Part shown: positions 9,134 through 17,187 of the stretch, one piece after another
Layout: each line of letters begins with the position of its first letter
Position numbering within the stretch: the stretch's first letter is position 1
Assembly (NCBI RefSeq): GCF_016901225.1
Contig: NZ_JAFEUL010000026.1
Location: 1 to 43,928, forward strand
Direction of reading: 5' to 3'
Source: Actibacterium sp. 188UL27-1
GTDB taxonomy: Bacteria > Pseudomonadota > Alphaproteobacteria > Rhodobacterales > Rhodobacteraceae
Length of the DNA: 43,928 nucleotides
The notes under the pieces: model-generated
Databases searched by the model: none
The model's input: only the letters and a program-made list of their open reading frames with translations
Told to the model about the DNA's origin: nothing
Made by a program: the position numbers and the translations under genes

Positions 9134-9958
9134 TCAACTCAGCCAGCGTTTGCGGCGGCGGTAGCTGCGGACGTCTCGGAAGCTCTTGCGGCCCTCTTCG
9201 CTCATGCCGAGGTAGAACTCCTTGACGTCGGGGTTCTCGCGTAATTCGGCCGCCGGGCCGTCCATGACGATGCGGCCGGATTCAAGGATATACCCATAAT
9301 GCGCAAACCGCAGGGCGACATTGGTGTTCTGCTCGGCCAGCAGGAATGACACGCCTTCGCGCTCGTTCAGATCCTTCACGATGCCAAAGATCTCTTCCAC
9401 CAATTGCGGGGCCAGACCCATGCTGGGCTCATCCAGCAGAATGGTCTCGGGTTTGGACATCAGCGCGCGCCCGATGGCGCACATCTGCTGCTCTCCGCCC
9501 GATGTGTAGCCCGCCTGGCTTTTGCGCCGCTCTTTCAGGCGGGGAAAGTAGGTGTAGACCTTTTCCAGATCCTCGGCGACCGTCCCACCGCCCGCGCGCC
9601 GGGTATAGGCACCGGTCAGCAGGTTTTCCTCGACCGTCAGATGCTCAAAACAGTGTCGGCCCTCCATCACCTGAATGACCCCACGCTTCACCAGATCCGC
9701 CGGATTCTGCGCCGCAACAGGTTCACCGTGATAGAGGATCGATCCCTTGGTGACCTCGCCCCGCTCCGAATGCAGCAGGTTCGAGATAGCTTTCAGCGTC
9801 GTTGTCTTGCCCGCACCATTGCCACCCAAAAGCGCGGTTATCCCACCCTTGGGCACCTTCAGGCTGACGCCCTTCAGAACCAGGATCACGTGGTTGTAGA
9901 TCACCTCGATATTGTTGACCTCCAGCAGGGTGTCGGTCTCTGTCCTGGCGTCAAGCAT
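9134..9958 (-). CDS. livF: ABC transporter ATP-binding protein LivF
   Basis: A 274-residue cytoplasmic ATPase of a branched-chain-amino-acid-type (HAAT) importer. The Walker A G-G-N-G-A-G-K-T-T is at 45-53, the signature S-G-G-E-Q-Q at about 153-158, and Walker B I-L-L-D-E-P at about 173-178. I chose the ATG at 9958 because GAGGAGAG lies just upstream. The frame is open a further 21 codons to an ATG at 10021, whose first residues (M-T-V-R-W) match those of the 46-codon ORF at 14855. It follows livK by about 130 nt. The name reflects the family; the transported solute need not be an amino acid. Confidence 0.93.
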   Translation of the reverse strand: MLDARTETDTLLEVNNIEVIYNHVILVLKGVSLKVPKGGITALLGGNGAGKTTTLKAISNLLHSERGEVTKGSILYHGEPVAAQNPADLVKRGVIQVMEGRHCFEHLTVEENLLTGAYTRRAGGGTVAEDLEKVYTYFPRLKERRKSQAGYTSGGEQQMCAIGRALMSKPETILLDEPSMGLAPQLVEEIFGIVKDLNEREGVSFLLAEQNTNVALRFAHYGYILESGRIVMDGPAAELRENPDVKEFYLGMSEEGRKSFRDVRSYRRRKRWLS

Positions 9959-10090
9959 CGTCGCTCTCCTCTTGCGGAGGCCGGGCCCACCAAACGGGTC
10001 CAGCTCCCAGCGCACGGTCATGGATAACGGCCTGATCCAGCCGCGTGATCGAATACCCCCGCCACGCCCGGCGCGGCAGGGGAAAGGTCT

Positions 10091-11374
10091 TTACGAACAC
10101 CCTTCGGCGATGTTGTTCTCCGCGGCAAAGGCCTGGCTGTCTTCTTCGACCAACGGATCGATTACCGATTTGTCGCTGTCGATCCAGTCGGTCACGACAT
10201 TCCAGGTTTTGGCAGTGGCATCCCATTGCTGCACCTTGGCCTGTCCGGATCCGCCGTGGTTTTCACAGCTGACGGCGAAAGCCGGGCCAAAGTTTGGCAT
10301 GCCCAATTCGGCCATCGTCTCCTCGGTGATCTCAAGCGCCTCCATACCGTCGCGCATCATCGCGGCGGTGATCTCCTCAACCCCGTGGATCTCTTGCGCC
10401 TTCTTGGCCGCCTCGGCCGCCAACATCGCCGCATAAAGGCCGCGGTTGTACAGAACCGTACCGGTCTGATCGCCGGAACCCGCAGCCTTACCCGCGTCAA
10501 AGACATGGGTTTTCAGGTCGTCATAGATCGGGAAATCGGCGCCGATATTGTGCATGTTCAGTGATTTATAGCCATCGGCGGCAGCCCCTGCAGGGATCAC
10601 GTCATTCTCGGATCCGGCCCACCAATTGCCGATGAAGTTCTCCATGGGGAAGCGGATATTTGCAGCTTCCTGCACGGCGACCTGGTTCATCACGCCCCAG
10701 CCCCACATGACCACGTAATCCGGACGCTCGCGCCGGATCTGCAACCACTGGGATTTCTGCTCCTGGCCCGGGTGATCCACGGCGATGGCGGTGAACTCGT
10801 AACCATGCTTTTCCGACAGCTTCTCCAGCGTGCGGATCGGCTCCTTGCCATAGGCAGAGTTGTGGTAGATCAGCGCGATCTTCTTGCCGTCCAGGCTGCC
10901 ACCATTCTGCTCCAACAGGTAATTCACGGTGATCGATGCCCCATCCCAATAGTTGGCGGGATAGTTGAAGACATTCGAAAAGATCTTGCCATTGGCGGCG
11001 GAGGTCCGGCCATAGCCCATCGTGTGAAGTGGGATACCATCAGCGGTGGCTTTCGGGATCAACTGATAGGTGATGCCGGTGGACAGCGGCTGATAGACCA
11101 GCGCGCCCTCACCCTTGGTGGATTCGTAGCATTCCACGCCTTTTTCAGTGTTATAGCCGGTTTCGCATTCCAGAACGCGCGCCGGAACGCCCCCGATGCC
11201 GCCGTCACGTTCGTTCAGCAACGTGAAATAATCGGCATAGCCATCGGCAAACGGAATACCGCCCGCCGCATAGGGGCCCGTCCGGTAACTGAGCGACGGA
11301 AAGACCAGGTCCGCCAGGACCGGCGTCGCCATCAAAAGGCCGGTCAGGGTCGCGGTTGCGAGTTTAAGTTTCAT
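10091..11374 (-). CDS. ABC transporter periplasmic substrate-binding protein (LivK type)
   Basis: A 427-residue periplasmic binding protein with a clear Sec signal peptide (first 21 residues, ending V-L-A). The mature part starts D-L-V-F-P-S-L-S-Y-R-T-G and has the type I binding fold of leucine/isoleucine/valine-binding relatives. It is longer than the E. coli protein, as is usual for the subgroup found next to CoA ligases. It should deliver the solute to the LivHM permease. It lies between livM and livF on the same strand. Ligand identity cannot be read from sequence; nearby ligases suggest an organic acid. Several aromatic residues (W-G-W-G, N-W-W-A-G) are in the predicted cleft region. 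Confidence 0.92.
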   Translation of the reverse strand: MKLKLATATLTGLLMATPVLADLVFPSLSYRTGPYAAGGIPFADGYADYFTLLNERDGGIGGVPARVLECETGYNTEKGVECYESTKGEGALVYQPLSTGITYQLIPKATADGIPLHTMGYGRTSAANGKIFSNVFNYPANYWDGASITVNYLLEQNGGSLDGKKIALIYHNSAYGKEPIRTLEKLSEKHGYEFTAIAVDHPGQEQKSQWLQIRRERPDYVVMWGWGVMNQVAVQEAANIRFPMENFIGNWWAGSENDVIPAGAAADGYKSLNMHNIGADFPIYDDLKTHVFDAGKAAGSGDQTGTVLYNRGLYAAMLAAEAAKKAQEIHGVEEITAAMMRDGMEALEITEETMAELGMPNFGPAFAVSCENHGGSGQAKVQQWDATAKTWNVVTDWIDSDKSVIDPLVEEDSQAFAAENNIAEGCS

Positions 11375-11417
11375 GCATGTTCTCCCTAGATATATTTGGT
11401 TTTTAGTGGGCCGCCGC

Positions 11418-12494
11418 CTAGTGCGGGAACGGCCAAAGGCGCAGTTTCTCCTTTGCCAACCGCCAAAGCTGCGCCAGGCCGTGGGGTTCGACGATCAGGA
11501 AAAAGATGATCAACGCGCCGATGATCACAAATTCCAGATGCGCCGCCAGATCCGTGGGCCAGCCCAAGCCGCCCACCAGAATGTTTTTCAGCAGCACAGG
11601 CAGCAGGACCAGGAATGCGGCACCGGCCAGGCTGCCAAAGATGCTGCCCAACCCGCCGATGATGATCATAAAGAGCACGAGGAAGGATTTCTGGATGCCA
11701 AAAACCTCCCCCACCTCGACCGCGCCCAGATAGACGGAAAAGAACAGCGCCCCCGCAATGCCGATGAAGAACGAGCTGACGGCGAAAGCGCTGAGTTTTG
11801 CGCGCAGGGGGTTCACCCCAATGATCTCGGCTGCGATGTCCATGTCGCGGATCGCCATCCAGGTCCGGCCCGTCGTGCCGCGGGTCAGATTGCGGGCAAT
11901 CCAGGCTACCCCGATCAAGAAGATCAGGCAAAACAGGTAGCGCAGCCACGCATCGGCATTGGGCCCGGTCACTGCCATGCCCAGCAACGTGCGCTCTGGC
12001 GCGCTGATCTGGCCGGAGGCGGAATAGTTGTAAAACCACGGCACCCGGTTGAAGAGCCAAACCAGAAAGAACTGCGCCGCAAGCGTCGCCACAGCCAGGT
12101 AGAACCCCTTGATCCGCAGCGATGGCAGGCCAAACAGGATCCCCACACAGGCCGTCACGATCCCACCAGCCAGAACGTGGAACAGGATGTTCACATCCGG
12201 ATAGGCCGTCATCAGCTTGTAACAGGCATAGGCGCCCACAGCCATGAACCCGCCGGTTCCCAGGCTGACCTGCCCGCAATATCCCGTCAGGATGTTCAGC
12301 CCGATCGCCGCGATCGAATAGATCAGGAACGGCAGGAACACAGCGTTTACATAGTAGTCGTTGATGAACAGCGGGATGATCGCCAGTGCCACCACCAGAA
12401 CGGCATAGTACCTGTAGCGGTCAAACGCGATGGGAAAGGTCTGCCCGTCGGCGACATAGGATGTTTTGAAATCTCCGGCCTCACGGTACAGCAT
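11418..12494 (-). CDS. livM: ABC transporter permease LivM
   Basis: A 358-residue inner-membrane permease of the HAAT family with about nine to ten hydrophobic segments. The family landmarks G-Q-V-S-L-G after the N-terminal helices and the cytoplasmic loop E-I-I-G-V-N-P-L-R-A-K-L-S-A-F, which contacts the ATPase, are present. The ATG at 12494 is preferred over one six codons upstream because GGGTGGGGTGG precedes it and the family usually starts near Y-R-E-A-G-D-F. It lies 43 nt upstream of livK. Unusually it is cut off from livH by three genes on the other strand, so it needs its own promoter in 12495-12596 or very long read-through. Confidence 0.93.
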   Translation of the reverse strand: MLYREAGDFKTSYVADGQTFPIAFDRYRYYAVLVVALAIIPLFINDYYVNAVFLPFLIYSIAAIGLNILTGYCGQVSLGTGGFMAVGAYACYKLMTAYPDVNILFHVLAGGIVTACVGILFGLPSLRIKGFYLAVATLAAQFFLVWLFNRVPWFYNYSASGQISAPERTLLGMAVTGPNADAWLRYLFCLIFLIGVAWIARNLTRGTTGRTWMAIRDMDIAAEIIGVNPLRAKLSAFAVSSFFIGIAGALFFSVYLGAVEVGEVFGIQKSFLVLFMIIIGGLGSIFGSLAGAAFLVLLPVLLKNILVGGLGWPTDLAAHLEFVIIGALIIFFLIVEPHGLAQLWRLAKEKLRLWPFPH

Positions 12495-12596
12495 CAGTGC
12501 CACCCCACCCATTTGTCACGACAATCTGCGATTATTGCCATTTTTGTGTCATTGTCATTGCCCACCCTCACTGTGTTACGTCGAAGGGAGCGCCGC

Positions 12597-12908
12597 ATGT
12601 CCATCCAGTCAGATCTCAAAACGTTGACCTCTTTGCATGAGGATGGAACGATTGATGATGCACAATTCGCACAAGCGCATGCGAAATTGATGCAGGACCA
12701 GGCCGAGGCCGAACATGTCCGCAAGTGGTGGATGTGGTACGTCGCCGAATACATCGTCACGCAGGTCTTCTTCCTGGCCGGTGCCGCTGTCGTCTTTGCG
12801 GGCTTGGCCCTCATGATGTTTGGCACGATGTCCGCCGTATATGTCGCGATTGGATGTGTTTCGATCGCAGCCGTTGCCGCCTCGTTCCGGCGGGGCCGAG
12901 CGTCGTAG
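12597..12908 (+). CDS. Small SHOCT-like membrane protein 1
   Basis: A 103-residue protein. Residues about 4-32 match the SHOCT pattern (short leucine-rich helix pair, here L-K-T-L-T-S-L-H-E-D-G-T-I-D-D-A-Q-F), followed by a W-W-M-W segment and two transmembrane helices. SHOCT domains are thought to mediate oligomerisation and are usually at a C-terminus; here it is N-terminal. The ATG at 12597 has AAGGGAG 6 nt upstream. It is on the opposite strand to the liv genes around it and is similar in length and layout to the next gene. Function unknown. Confidence 0.7.
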   Translation: MSIQSDLKTLTSLHEDGTIDDAQFAQAHAKLMQDQAEAEHVRKWWMWYVAEYIVTQVFFLAGAAVVFAGLALMMFGTMSAVYVAIGCVSIAAVAASFRRGRAS

Positions 12909-13001
12909 CAATTAACCAAAGCCCTACTTTTCAGGGGGATTGCCACATTCGTACCCCAAAGCCGCGGCATGTTCATCATGCGAGGACAGGGGGTAGGGAC
13001 C

Positions 13002-13316
13002 ATGCCAACCATCGATGAACTACGCCGTCTGGCCCAATTGCGGGAAGACGGCGTACTAAGCCCGGACGCATTCGAGGTGACCCGAAACGCGATCCTGGAA
13101 GACATACCAGAAGCCGAAGAGGCCGAACCGCAAAGCCCCGCACGCGAGGGAGAGGCGCTGCCATTACTGACCGTCGTGGTCCTGTTTGCGCTGGTTCTGG
13201 GATGCCTCGGGATGCTGGTTTTTGGCCTTAGCCTGTTTACCGGCGCCGTGATCGGTGTGGTGGCCCTTGGGCTGATCACCCTCAAGCTCCATTCAGAGAT
13301 CGAGGATACCCGATAA
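13002..13316 (+). CDS. Small SHOCT-like membrane protein 2 (paralogue)
   Basis: A 104-residue protein with an N-terminal SHOCT-like segment (E-L-R-R-L-A-Q-L-R-E-D-G-V-L-S-P-D-A-F at about 5-23), an acidic Pro-Glu-rich linker, and two transmembrane helices (about 55-95). Its plan and length match the preceding gene, so the two look like an old tandem duplication. I chose the ATG at 13002, preceded by AGGGGGTAGGGA; an earlier ATG at 12969 lacks a ribosome site. The 93-nt gap to the first gene allows a shared transcript. Confidence 0.7.
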   Translation: MPTIDELRRLAQLREDGVLSPDAFEVTRNAILEDIPEAEEAEPQSPAREGEALPLLTVVVLFALVLGCLGMLVFGLSLFTGAVIGVVALGLITLKLHSEIEDTR

Positions 13317-13447
13317 GCGACCTTACGTAACTCCCGGAAATGATCTGTTAACGAATTGACGCTCAATCGGGCCGCCCGGCGCCCCGTTTCTGCCTCAAAG
13401 CTCCAGCAATTTGTAGACAATTGTACACTGTTAAAAGGGTCCGCGGT

Positions 13448-13684
13448 ATGGACATCAAACAACCACAGGCGGCGATCCTGTCCGCCACACGCGAAATCGC
13501 ATTCTTTCAACGCATCGGAACCAGGATCGCCAAGGCGGTTCGCCCGGTCTACTGGTACATCATCGGTGGTCTGTGCCTGGTCGAGGTCGTGGCAACCCTC
13601 CTCGGTGTCAGCCCAATCCTGGCCCTGTTCCTCAGCTGTCTGGTCGTGGTGTGGTCGGCTGTGATCGCGGCGGCCAATTCCTGA
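13448..13684 (+). CDS. Small two-helix membrane protein
   Basis: A 78-residue protein with a basic amphipathic N-terminus (about residues 14-32) and two transmembrane helices (about 36-55 and 58-76). There is no SHOCT segment. The ATG at 13448 has AAAAGGG 8 nt upstream; a TTG nine codons earlier is less likely. It ends 31 nt before the convergent end of livH. I do not recognise a family. It may act with the two upstream small membrane proteins, but only proximity supports that. Confidence 0.6.
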   Translation: MDIKQPQAAILSATREIAFFQRIGTRIAKAVRPVYWYIIGGLCLVEVVATLLGVSPILALFLSCLVVVWSAVIAAANS

Positions 13685-13715
13685 CCATCCGCAAGGTGAT
13701 CGCCCGCCTTTTCGG

Positions 13716-14711
13716 TCAGACCCGTTCAATGATCTTCTCCCCAAACAGGCCTTGTGGGCGGAAAACAAGAAACAGCAGGGCCAGAACATAGGCAAACCAG
13801 TTCTCGGTGGCACCACCCACCAGGGGGCCCACCAGGAACTCGAACAGCTTTTCGCCAACCCCAATGATCAACCCGCCCACGATGGCACCGGGGATCGAGG
13901 TGAACCCACCCAGCATCAACACTGGCAGCGCCTTCAGCGCGATCAGGCTGAGGGAAAACTGAACACCCGATTTCGCCCCCCACATGATGCCCGCAACCAA
14001 GGCAACGAACCCGGCCAGCGACCAGACCAAGACCCAGATCACATTGAGAGAGATACCGACAGACAAGGCCGCCTGGTGATCGTCGGCCACAGCACGTAAT
14101 GCGCGACCTTGCTTGGTATATTGCGAAAACAGGACCAGCGCGATCACAAGGATCGCGGCAACAACCGTGGCCACGATGTCCAACTGGTCGATGAAAAAGC
14201 CGTAAAAGCTCTCCCCGCCCAGCCAGGCTGTGTTTTCCTCAACCCAAAGGCTGGCACCCTGGGGCAGGCCCACATCCAGCTTCTTGATCTCGGACCCCCA
14301 CATCAGGTCGCCGAACCCTTCCAGGAAATAGGCCAGACCGATGGTCGCCATGAACAGGATGATCGGTTCCTGATTGACCAGGTGCCGCATGACGAATTGC
14401 TGGACCGCCCAGGCCAGCGCGACCATCACCAATATCGTCAGAATGATCGCCGCCACGGCAGGGACGTGCCAGCCAAAATGGTGCACCTCCGTTCCAAAGA
14501 TCGCGTTGATCAGATGGGCAAAGGGGACCTGACCTTCCATGATGCCCACCAGCGTCAAGGCGGCAAACAAGGCCATCACGCCCTGGGCGTAGTTAAAGAT
14601 ACCCGATGCCTTGAAAATCAGGACAAAGCCCAGCGCCACAAGGGCATAAAGCACCCCGGCCATCAGGCCGTTCAAGACGACCTCCACGCCATAAAGGAAC
14701 TGGTCAGGCAT
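13716..14711 (-). CDS. livH: ABC transporter permease LivH
   Basis: A 331-residue inner-membrane HAAT permease with eight or more hydrophobic helices. Family landmarks are A-L-G-F-V-L-I-F-K-A-S-G-I-F-N-Y-A-Q-G near the N-terminus and the ATPase-contact loop region around G-R-A-L-R-A-V-A-D-D-H-Q-A-A. It should form the translocation channel with LivM. It starts at the ATG at 14711, 3 nt after the stop of the 46-codon ORF, so translation is probably linked. Its 3' end faces the small membrane-protein gene at 13448-13684. Confidence 0.93.
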   Translation of the reverse strand: MPDQFLYGVEVVLNGLMAGVLYALVALGFVLIFKASGIFNYAQGVMALFAALTLVGIMEGQVPFAHLINAIFGTEVHHFGWHVPAVAAIILTILVMVALAWAVQQFVMRHLVNQEPIILFMATIGLAYFLEGFGDLMWGSEIKKLDVGLPQGASLWVEENTAWLGGESFYGFFIDQLDIVATVVAAILVIALVLFSQYTKQGRALRAVADDHQAALSVGISLNVIWVLVWSLAGFVALVAGIMWGAKSGVQFSLSLIALKALPVLMLGGFTSIPGAIVGGLIIGVGEKLFEFLVGPLVGGATENWFAYVLALLFLVFRPQGLFGEKIIERV

Positions 14712-14714
14712 GGG

Positions 14715-14855
14715 TCACCTCGATATCGGAAGGGTTGTGAGAAACGCGAGCGGATCGGTCTCGACAAAAGCCGGGCCCTGGGCATCCGTCCAATCCGCGG
14801 CCAAGGCCGGTGGGGCCGCCGGCGAAAGTGACGGGATGATCCAGCGCACCGTCAT
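14715..14855 (-). CDS. 46-codon ORF coupled to the sulfotransferase and livH
   Basis: The ATG at 14855 shares its A with the TGA of the sulfotransferase gene (TGATG), and the TGA at 14717-14715 lies 3 nt before livH. The product begins M-T-V-R-W, is rich in Pro and Ala in the first half, and has no clear signal peptide or membrane helix. Length is too small to judge coding from composition. The tight junctions on both sides favour translation; it may be a real small protein or a translational bridge. The same M-T-V-R-W start occurs in the 21-codon upstream extension of livF. Confidence 0.45.
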   Translation of the reverse strand: MTVRWIIPSLSPAAPPALAADWTDAQGPAFVETDPLAFLTTLPISR

Positions 14856-15733
14856 CACTGCATCGTCGCGCTCGGACGCAACTGATATCCAGCCGCCTCG
14901 ACAGCGTTGCGGAACGGGGTCAGACCAGCCGTGATCATCTCAATCCGCCGGGGCGACAGCTTTGAGATCTGGCGGTCATTCATATTCGTCAGCGGTTGGG
15001 GCGCATAATCCTTCACCTTGACCCGGACCTCCTGTTCGATGCCGTCCAGGATCGGGCAGACCTTTTTTAACCGGTCGGCCGTGCCGGGCACATCTTCGAT
15101 GATCCCCTCATAGGACAATGCCAGATCAACACGGTCGGACAAATGCTGCATAAACTTCAACCGGTAGCCGCATATCATGCCGACGGTCCAGTAAAACGCC
15201 TCATCCTCATTCAGCCCCTTTGGTTGCTGCGGCGGATCTATGATCCAGGAAGACTCAGTATTCATACCCGGATACCGCTTGGCCCAACTCGCGCAAATGG
15301 CGTAAGGATCGCGCGTCAGCGAAACGAGCGTGCATTGGGACGGCGCAAACCCCGCAATCATCTCTTTCATCCGCACGATATTGGTGGGTGACTTTTCCAC
15401 CACCACACAAGGCTTTGGCGCCTTCTTGGCAATTCGGTTGGTCCACACGGCTTTGATCTGGTGATAGTTCAGCGGCAGATCGGGGTTGGATCGTTCCGGA
15501 CCATGCAGCGCCGGGATCATCCACGCCCCCTCGCCATTGCTGGTCAGGGACACCGCTGCGGGGGCAGATGCCAAGAGCTGCGCCAGTGCGGTCGACCCCG
15601 AATTCGGCAACGTCGCGATGAAAAGCCAGTGAATGTGGTCTTCGTATCCCGTCGGCACCAAGCGAGATCGCAAATGGATCGCCTTGTTGCGCAGCTCGTT
15701 CAGCGTCGCTTTGACCGGGTGAATATTGTCCAT
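14855..15733 (-). CDS. Sulfotransferase-family protein
   Basis: A 292-residue cytosolic protein. L-P-N-S-G-S-T-A-L at 42-50 is the 5'-phosphosulfate (PAPS) loop, and S-L-T-R-D-P-Y-A-I near 138-146 fits the 3'-phosphate-binding segment with its Arg and downstream Ser. V-V-E-K-S-P-T-N at about 111-118 is also common in the family. The acceptor is unknown; bacterial relatives modify glycans, lipids or small molecules. I chose the ATG at 15733 (GGTGGGA upstream); the frame is open to about 15901 with no ribosome site. It sits between livG and livH on the same strand, an unusual place, with 180 nt separating it from livG. Confidence 0.75.
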   Translation of the reverse strand: MDNIHPVKATLNELRNKAIHLRSRLVPTGYEDHIHWLFIATLPNSGSTALAQLLASAPAAVSLTSNGEGAWMIPALHGPERSNPDLPLNYHQIKAVWTNRIAKKAPKPCVVVEKSPTNIVRMKEMIAGFAPSQCTLVSLTRDPYAICASWAKRYPGMNTESSWIIDPPQQPKGLNEDEAFYWTVGMICGYRLKFMQHLSDRVDLALSYEGIIEDVPGTADRLKKVCPILDGIEQEVRVKVKDYAPQPLTNMNDRQISKLSPRRIEMITAGLTPFRNAVEAAGYQLRPSATMQ

Positions 15734-15913
15734 CGAAGTCGTCCCACCAGTTGGTTGATGGCACAAACCTACCTCGGCAGCGCGTCTCGGCAATTGCAAA
15801 GGTGTGTGAACACCTCCCACAGCCTGGTTTGGGCAAGTCCATGCCAAACCGCAATCCGCCTGCACATCGCCTGCGCGGATCATGTCCGACACCCCCGTCA
15901 CGCGTGGCGCGCC

Positions 15914-16732
15914 TCAGTCATGGGAGACACCCAGATAGGCATCGATGACATCCTGGTTGTTGCGCACCTCGTCCGGTGTGCCATCCCCGATCTTCTTGCC
16001 GTAATCCATAACCACCACCCGATCCGACAGATCCATGACCACGCCCATATCGTGCTCGATCAGGGCGACGGTGGTGCCAAATTCATCATTCACGTCAAGA
16101 ATATAGCGGGACATGTCCTCTTTCTCCTCGACATTCATCCCAGCCATCGGCTCGTCCAGCAGCAGCAGCTTGGGTTCGGCTGCCAGGGCGCGCCCCAACT
16201 CGACCCGCTTTTTCAGGCCATAGGGCAGACGCCCCACCGGGGTCTTGCGGATGGCCTGGATCTCAAGAAAATCGATGATCCGCTCAACCCGCTCCCGGTT
16301 CGCGGTTTCTTCCTTTTCGGCAGCACCCCACCAGATCGCCTGCTGGATAATGTTGGATTTCATTTGGGTCAGGCGACCGGTCATGATGTTGTCCAGCACG
16401 CTCATCCCCTCAAACAAGGCGATGTTCTGGAATGTCCGGGCGATGCCCAGCCGGGCCACCTGATAGGGCCGCATCGACGGGCGCCTTTGCCCCCGAAACC
16501 AGACCTCCCCCTCCTGCGGATGGTAAAAGCCGCTGATCACGTTCAACATGCTGGACTTGCCCGCACCATTCGGGCCGATGATCGCGCGGATCTCCCCCTC
16601 GCGGATGTCAAAGCTGATATCCTTGATCGCGACCACCCCGCCAAAGCGCAGGGTGATGTTCTTCATCTCCATCATCACACCGCCAATGGTCCGTCCATCC
16701 GCAGTCACATAACTGTCGACCGTATCCTTCAT
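15914..16732 (-). CDS. livG: ABC transporter ATP-binding protein LivG
   Basis: A 272-residue cytoplasmic ATPase partnering LivF. Walker A G-P-N-G-A-G-K-S is at 53-60, the signature region reads P-Y-G-L-K-K-R-V-E (about 169-177), and Walker B ends L-L-L-L-D-E-P (188-194). The long insertion between Walker A and signature and the F-E-G-M-S-V-L-D-N segment are typical of LivG. The ATG at 16732 overlaps the TGA of the upstream membrane-protein gene by 4 nt (ATGA), which points to translational coupling. The N-terminus carries about 20 extra residues before the first beta strand. Confidence 0.92.
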   Translation of the reverse strand: MKDTVDSYVTADGRTIGGVMMEMKNITLRFGGVVAIKDISFDIREGEIRAIIGPNGAGKSSMLNVISGFYHPQEGEVWFRGQRRPSMRPYQVARLGIARTFQNIALFEGMSVLDNIMTGRLTQMKSNIIQQAIWWGAAEKEETANRERVERIIDFLEIQAIRKTPVGRLPYGLKKRVELGRALAAEPKLLLLDEPMAGMNVEEKEDMSRYILDVNDEFGTTVALIEHDMGVVMDLSDRVVVMDYGKKIGDGTPDEVRNNQDVIDAYLGVSHD

Positions 16733-17187
16733 GCGGTGCTCCCCGGCGATAACCCAGCGTGGCTTGTCGTAACCTCGACCTGGTTCAACCCCAGGATCTC
16801 CCGCACAACCGGGCGGACAACCAGCAAAACGGCCAACAGCAAAACCGTGACCAGCGCCAGTAATCTGTGCCCGCCCATCGGTGCGCCTGCGGGCCCGGCA
16901 TTCACAAAATACCATCCCAGCGAGGCGCGCATGCGGTCCGCGGTGAACCGCCCGTCTTCCAACCAGAACAACAAACCAATGGCCGTGACAAACAAAACCA
17001 CCATCACGATCAAGGCTACGAGTGCTGCCGCGTTGTACTCCCCGGCGATGACGGCCAGCGCGATCAAGGCCGCGCCGGTCTGCCACAGCCGCCGTCGGAT
17101 CGACGCGCGGGCCAATAGCGGCACATCGCCCGGCACCGGCAGGGCAAGGGCCAGCAGACCAACCCCTATCGCAAAGACATAGATCAC
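16729..17187 (-). CDS. Small membrane protein of the liv-ligase cluster
   Basis: A 152-residue protein with about four hydrophobic helices (near 1-17, 33-47, 52-74 and 108-127), probably in the inner membrane. I do not recognise the family. The likely start is the GTG at 17187, whose last bases overlap the TGA of the acyl-CoA ligase gene (GTGA), and its own stop overlaps the livG start (ATGA). Two such overlaps make it an integral part of the operon, perhaps an accessory transporter subunit. That role is inference only. Confidence 0.7.
   Translation of the reverse strand: MIYVFAIGVGLLALALPVPGDVPLLARASIRRRLWQTGAALIALAVIAGEYNAAALVALIVMVVLFVTAIGLLFWLEDGRFTADRMRASLGWYFVNAGPAGAPMGGHRLLALVTVLLLAVLLVVRPVVREILGLNQVEVTTSHAGLSPGSTA

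Noticed and set aside
11373-12596. Long plus-strand open frame opposite livM, continuous with the SHOCT-like gene
   Set aside because: Only the last 103 codons (from 12597) have coding character and a ribosome site. The upstream part is antisense to livM.
12494-13864. A 456-codon minus-strand open frame spanning the three small membrane-protein genes
   Set aside because: It starts within livH in another frame and its product is low-complexity and Ser/Thr/Arg-rich. The plus-strand genes have ribosome sites and coherent membrane-protein sequences.
15461-17182. A 573-codon plus-strand open frame opposite the sulfotransferase, livG and membrane-protein genes
   Set aside because: Shadow of three minus-strand genes joined by tight overlaps; no recognisable domain.
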